From: an uncultured Clostridium sp.
GTDB lineage: Bacteria > Bacillota > Clostridia > Lachnospirales > Lachnospiraceae
Assembly (NCBI GenBank): GCA_900541315.1
Contig: UQJF01000004.1
Location: 1-57,641, forward strand
DNA length: 57,641 bases
Direction: 5' to 3'
This document shows positions 53,585 through 57,641 of this stretch, piece by piece; positions within the stretch are counted from its first letter, which is position 1; each line of letters begins with the position of its first letter. The notes under the pieces are model-generated. The model was not told the DNA's origin. It searched no databases and saw only the letters and a list, made by a program, of their open reading frames with translations. The translations under genes and the position numbers were made by a program.

Positions 53585-54588
53585 CAAGTCTCTTAAATAA
53601 CGCATCTTCTTTACAGCGGTGATAAAATATAGTGTAGGAGATGATAGTATGCTACACAATGAAGCCAGAAAACTGGTATTGGAAGCCTGGGATAAAACCC
53701 ATAATGCCAGGGAGATTGCAAAATATTTTTCAGTAAATGAAAGCACTATATACCGCCTTGTAGAGGAGCGCGCACGTACTGGCAGTTACGAGACCAGAAC
53801 GCAGCTGAGAGGACGGAAAACAATTCTTACAGAAAAGCATCACCACGATATTCTGGAACTTGTGCAAAAACAACCGGATATCACAATGAAGGAGATTGTC
53901 GAAACGCTTCATTTACCGATAGGCGACGAAGCCGTCAGACGTTTTCTGATAAAACAAGGTGATACCTATAAGAAAAAGTCTTTGCATGCAAAAGAACAGG
54001 AGCGTCCCCGATGTGCAGAGAAAACGCAGCAAATGGACAGAAACTATATCTGGTGCAAATGCAGAACATCAAATATATCTCGATGAAAGCGGTATTAATA
54101 CAAATCTCACAAGGCACTATGCACATGCAGTACATGGGAAACGTGCCATGGATGCTACCCCGATAAACACACCTGCCGGAACAACTGTTTTGTCATCCAT
54201 CCGACTTAACGGCAGTCTGGTATATACTACGTACCAAGGTGGAACAACTGCACAACGATTTCGCGAATATATGGAAAAACAATTGATACCGAGTCTTGAG
54301 AAAGACGATGTTGTGATCATGGATAATATGCGTTCCCATCATGCCAAAATAGTAACGGAACTTTTGGACAAGGCAGGTATTTCCTATCTGTATTTGCCAC
54401 CATACAGTCCAGATTTGAACCCCATTGAAAAAATGTGGTCAAAAATGAAGTCCATCCTCAGAAAGAGGAAAATCCGCATTGCTGCTGATCTACCTGTGGC
54501 TGTAAAAGCGGCCTTAGAAACAATAAGCATGAATGATTGCAAAGGGTGGTTCCACGCGTCAGGAATTTGCGTTAATTAAGAGGATAGC
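53584..54588 (+). mobile_element. IS630-family insertion sequence
   Basis: About 1005 bp. Imperfect terminal inverted repeats (left TCTCTTAAATAACGCA near 53589-53604; right end reads CTCTTAATTAACGCA on the other strand) are flanked by TA at 53582-53583 and 54589-54590, the target duplication of IS630/Tc1 elements. It carries a single transposase gene interrupted by a frameshift. It has inserted at the very end of the propeller-like gene within the glycan cluster. Confidence 0.85.
53649..54579 (+). pseudogene. IS630 transposase, split by a one-base shift
   Basis: The first part (53649-54086 frame) has the DNA-binding domain, with HTH NAREIAKYFSVNESTIYRLV. The second part (frame ending at 54579) has the DDE catalytic core: first Asp in YLDESG, second in VVIMDN, Glu in NPIEKMWSKMK, with LPPYSPDLNP. 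The halves join if one C of the CCCC run at 54006-54009 is skipped, giving ERP-DVQRKRSKW. It is either a broken gene or a programmed +1 shift. GGAG before ATG 53649. Confidence 0.82.
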
Positions 54589-54665
54589 TATAGGTTATAG
54601 AAAAATGAAAAGGTGAATCACATATGGAGGAATTACAGATTATTTCATAATATGGGAATAAAACG

Positions 54666-55781
54666 ATGAAGTATACAAACGCGTCAATAAAAAAATTTGC
54701 GCAATATGTAAAAAACAACAATAAAAAAATAATATTATTTGGCTCGGGTGCGGTATGTAAAACCTTTATTCCATATATATTAGATCAATATGGAATTTCA
54801 GAACATGTTCTTTTGGTAATTGATAATAATCCGGCTAAACAGGGTCTGACGATTCGATTTAATAAAAAGGTTGTAAGGGTCTGCTGCATAGATGTTTTAG
54901 AACGCTGTAAAGAAGACTATTGCATTGTAATAACAAACGGAGATTTCTATTCCGTAATGGATCAGCTTGATCGGATAAAAGAATGCAAAGACAAGGTCTG
55001 CTTTATTGCGGCTGTCATTCAATTAGACCGGGAATATGATAAGAAGCTGAATTTTGTATATCATGATTTTCAATCTCCTCAGATTCCTAAAATCATTCAT
55101 TATTGCTGGTTCTCAGGAAGGGAAATGCCAATGGACCTGCAGAGATGTGTTGCGACCTGGAAGGAAAAATGCCCGGATTATGAGATCATCTGCTGGAATG
55201 AATCGAATTACGATGTGAACAAGTACAGGTACACAAAAGAGGCATATGCCTTACAAAAATGGGGGTACATTCCCGATATTGTCAGGCTGGATGTCTTGTA
55301 TGAATTGGGAGGATTTTATTTTGACACAGATGTAAGGATATTGAAAAATCTCGATGATCTGCGATATCAGCAGGCTTTTTGCGGCAGGGAGAGAGCCGGA
55401 CATGTTAATTTTGGCGGAGGATCGGGAAGCATTCCTCACAGTGCTGTTGTAAAAAAAATCCTGGAATTCCGCCAGGATGAACCGTTTGCGCTCGGGAATG
55501 GATGCTATAATGCGGAGGCAAGCGGCTATTATGAGACCGCTCCATTGATGGAACTTGGGTTAAAAATAGAAGATATAAATCAAAAGCTTGATGGAATTAA
55601 TGTTTATGCTTCGGAGTTTTTTTCCCCGTATAATTATATCAATGGGGACAATATTAAAAATGAAAACACCCATTCCATTCATTATTTTAGCGGAAGCTGG
55701 ATCGAAGGCGGAGAAAAGTTAAGAAAAGAAACCAGAGAAAAATATAATGTTGTAAAAAATGAACTGGGAGAACTGGTGTAA
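54666..55781 (+). CDS. GT32-like glycosyltransferase with N-terminal Rossmann-like module
   Basis: A 371-residue protein. Residues 15-115 form the module IILFGSGAVCKTFIPYIL with LVIDNN, shared with two other cluster proteins. From about 135 the GT32/capsular glycosyltransferase (OCH1-like) domain begins: IPKIIHYCWFSG, VATWKEKCPDYEIICWNE, IPDIVRLDVLYELGGFYFDTDV, where DTD is the metal-binding DxD. It likely adds a hexose. It resumes the glycan operon after the IS; its ribosome site is weak. It overlaps the next gene by one base (TAATG). Confidence 0.87.
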   Translation: MKYTNASIKKFAQYVKNNNKKIILFGSGAVCKTFIPYILDQYGISEHVLLVIDNNPAKQGLTIRFNKKVVRVCCIDVLERCKEDYCIVITNGDFYSVMDQLDRIKECKDKVCFIAAVIQLDREYDKKLNFVYHDFQSPQIPKIIHYCWFSGREMPMDLQRCVATWKEKCPDYEIICWNESNYDVNKYRYTKEAYALQKWGYIPDIVRLDVLYELGGFYFDTDVRILKNLDDLRYQQAFCGRERAGHVNFGGGSGSIPHSAVVKKILEFRQDEPFALGNGCYNAEASGYYETAPLMELGLKIEDINQKLDGINVYASEFFSPYNYINGDNIKNENTHSIHYFSGSWIEGGEKLRKETREKYNVVKNELGELV

Positions 55782-57082
55782 TGGCAAGATTTGTATTTGG
55801 TATGGGAATTGCCTTAATTAATCATTGGAAAATAATTAAAAAAAATTTCAACCCGGATTATGGAATCGATAATGACAAAAGCAAATGGGGAAAAAGTGAC
55901 ACATATACAAATCTGACATGTATTGCGCCGGAAAAATTGTATGGACAAAAAGATGCAGAGGCCTTGATCACTGTCGGAGATCCATACATAATAGAAAAAA
56001 TAAAAAAGCAGCTTGAGGATATGCATATTCCATACAAGGTGCTCGTGCAAGAGATCGACAAATGGACCAGTGGAGAGAAGCTGCCGGAGCATTTACGATC
56101 AATGAGTGATAATGAAAAGAAGATTTTACTGTTTAATACGCCGGAACATGACAATATTGGGGATCATTTAATTACGCTTGCGGAATTAGATTTCCTGAAA
56201 AAATATTTTAAGGATTATAAAATATATGAAATAACGGATATTGAATATAGCTGGTATCATTTGAAAATCAAAAAAAACGTTACAATAAATGATATCATAC
56301 TGATCACGGGCGGTGGGTTCCTTGGCTCATTATGGTTGTACAATGGGGAGAAAAATGTCAGGAATATTTTAAAGGAATACCATCATAATAAAATAGTTAT
56401 TTTGCCACAAACAATTTATTTTGAGGAAAATGATAGAGGAAAAAAAGAATTAGAGGAGACGAAGAAAATTTATAACAGTCATAATAACCTTACAGTTTGT
56501 GCCAGGGAGAAAAAATCATATGAGATATTATCCCAAATATTAAAACCACATATCCGGGTAGAATTATTACCGGATATGGCACTATTTTATCATGTAGGAC
56601 GTGTGGGGAAGAAAGAGGGAAAAAGGGAAAAAAAGGCAATCCTATGTCTGCGGAATGACAAGGAAAAAATTCTTACATCCATGGAACAAAAGAAAATCGA
56701 ACAGGAGCTTATCCTTCAAAACTGGGAAATACAAAAAACGTCGATGCATTCCGGGGAATTTTTGGGGATAAATGGACGGAAAGAACAGGTTTACAATAAG
56801 CTGGCACAGATCCAGGATTCCGGATTAGTTGTGACGGATACATTACACTGTATGATATCGGCGGCCCTTACCGGAACACCGTGTATTGCATTTAATAATC
56901 TTTCGGGAAAAGTCGAAAATGTATATAAATGGATAGAAAAAATGCCATATATCCAACTGTGCAACGAACGAACTGAATTTGAGGACAAGGTGCAGGCGCT
57001 GGATAAAAAATCAGAAATCTGTAACAACGTCCGATTTAAAGAGTATGAGGAACGATTGGAAAAAATTATCAGAGGAATGTGA
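55781..57082 (+). CDS. Polysaccharide pyruvyl transferase family protein 2
   Basis: A 433-residue protein of the polysaccharide pyruvyltransferase family. After about 110 poorly conserved residues comes LLFNTPEHDNIGDHLITLAEL, the family's first loop, then ILITGGGFLGSLW, VICAREKKSYEIL-like VCAREKKSYE, and TDTLHCMISAALTGTPCIAF with the conserved His. Together with the 46664 gene it suggests two pyruvylated sugars or two acceptor positions. Overlap with the preceding stop indicates coupled translation; the next gene starts three bases after its stop. Confidence 0.87.
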   Translation: MARFVFGMGIALINHWKIIKKNFNPDYGIDNDKSKWGKSDTYTNLTCIAPEKLYGQKDAEALITVGDPYIIEKIKKQLEDMHIPYKVLVQEIDKWTSGEKLPEHLRSMSDNEKKILLFNTPEHDNIGDHLITLAELDFLKKYFKDYKIYEITDIEYSWYHLKIKKNVTINDIILITGGGFLGSLWLYNGEKNVRNILKEYHHNKIVILPQTIYFEENDRGKKELEETKKIYNSHNNLTVCAREKKSYEILSQILKPHIRVELLPDMALFYHVGRVGKKEGKREKKAILCLRNDKEKILTSMEQKKIEQELILQNWEIQKTSMHSGEFLGINGRKEQVYNKLAQIQDSGLVVTDTLHCMISAALTGTPCIAFNNLSGKVENVYKWIEKMPYIQLCNERTEFEDKVQALDKKSEICNNVRFKEYEERLEKIIRGM

Positions 57083-57085
57083 ATT

Positions 57086-57593
57086 GTGGATAAATTAAGA
57101 CCTAAACGGTTTATTAATTGCTATGTGCCAACACAGGCATGTAACTTCAGATGTACGTATTGCTATATTGGACAAAAAAAAGTTTTTGACAATAAGATGT
57201 TTCATTGTATATATCTGATTGAAACTATGAAAAAAGCGACTTCCAAAGAACGGCTCGGAGGGATGTGTATTTTCAATTTGTGTGCCGGTGGAGAAACGTT
57301 ACTGACACCGGATATATTGCCGGTGATCAGAATGCTGCTGGAAAATGGACATAATGTTTCAATTGTAACAAATGGGACGGTGACAGCATCATTTGAAAGG
57401 CTACTGGAGCTGCCGGAAGAGATAACAAGATTTTTATATATAAAATTTTCGTTCCATTTTCTTGAATTAAATAGAACAGGACAGCTTAATGTTTTTTTTA
57501 AAAATGTACATAGAATACAAAACGCTGGCATTTCATTTTCAATAGATATCACGCCATGTGATGAGCTGATTCCATATATCAGTCAGATAAAGG
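57086..57593 (+). CDS. Radical SAM protein, truncated by contig end
   Basis: A GTG start at 57086 with AGAGGA nine bases upstream opens a frame reading VDKLRPKRFINCYVPTQ, then ACNFRCTYCY (CxxxCxxC cluster motif at about residues 19-26), CAGGETLLTPDI (GGE motif) and VTNGT. About 169 residues are encoded before genomic sequence ends and adapter begins, so the C-terminal half is missing. It is a second radical SAM enzyme in the glycan operon. Its length and any auxiliary cluster domain cannot be judged. Confidence 0.85.
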
Positions 57594-57641
57594 CTGTCTC
57601 TTATACACATCTCCGAGCCCACGAGACGGAGCTACATCTCG
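57594..57641. other. Illumina Nextera adapter contamination
   Basis: CTGTCTCTTATACACATCT (57594-57612) is the Tn5 mosaic end, followed by CCGAGCCCACGAGAC, the Nextera read-2 adapter, then an 8-base index (GGAGCTAC) and ATCTCG, the start of the P7 primer. This is library sequence and not part of the genome. Confidence 0.98.

Overview
The window looks like a contig end from an endospore-forming gut Clostridia genome, most likely Lachnospiraceae. Supporting signs are spoIIID, a proline T-box before a eukaryote-type proS, a FeoA-FeoB fusion, MetQNI, an Opp-type peptide importer, many strong AGGAGG ribosome sites, and several short structured intergenic repeats. Species cannot be named from sequence alone. 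The last 48 bases (57594-57641) are Illumina Nextera adapter, not genome.

Layout. 1-9.8 kb is mostly housekeeping: an L-fucose-isomerase-family protein, a CMP-kinase-like protein, an AI-2E-type membrane protein, T-box-proS-cca, ridA behind a long structured leader, an arginase-fold protein, and a relB/relE module whose toxin is frameshifted. 9.8-15.6 kb holds an anion permease, an RpiR regulator and an alpha-glucoside PTS operon (EIICB, GH4 6-phospho-alpha-glucosidase, EIIA). 15.7-25.4 kb holds an orphan DMSO-reductase-family molybdoenzyme, metQ-metN-metI, feoB with a Fur-like box, and a PutP-type symporter. 25.5-27.2 kb carries a TetR and a LysR regulator.

27.2-38.6 kb is one nine-gene operon divergent from the LysR gene: an M20 amidohydrolase, an oligopeptide ABC importer (two permeases, two ATPases, lipoprotein), two M28-like enzymes with an atypical GHS motif, and a C45 acyltransferase/hydrolase. 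The importer would bring in a peptide or amide, which signal-less enzymes then cut in the cytoplasm. 38.6-42.3 kb has a MatC-like carrier and DUF6282 protein divergent from a second LysR gene, then spoIIID, whose TTG start lies behind a hairpin covering its ribosome site.

42.6-43.8 kb is a small accessory island: a secreted protein with a Gly/Ala-rich tail, a four-helix membrane protein and a decayed coding remnant. 43.9 kb to the end is an AT-rich surface-glycan cluster in tight overlapping order: sugar aminotransferase, WbqC-like, radical SAM, pyruvyltransferase, GNAT, glycosyltransferases, APS-kinase-like, TagB/F-like, a propeller-like protein, an IS630 insertion, GT32, a second pyruvyltransferase and a second, truncated, radical SAM gene. 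No flippase or polymerase is visible, so the cluster must continue past the contig break.

The most unusual signals are the leader RNA shared by ridA and the isomerase gene, the modular intergenic repeats at 1.6, 4.3, 11.9, 19.2 and 21.0 kb, the M28/C45/Opp operon, the spoIIID hairpin, the bacteriocin-like island, and a Rossmann-like module recurring in three glycan-cluster proteins.
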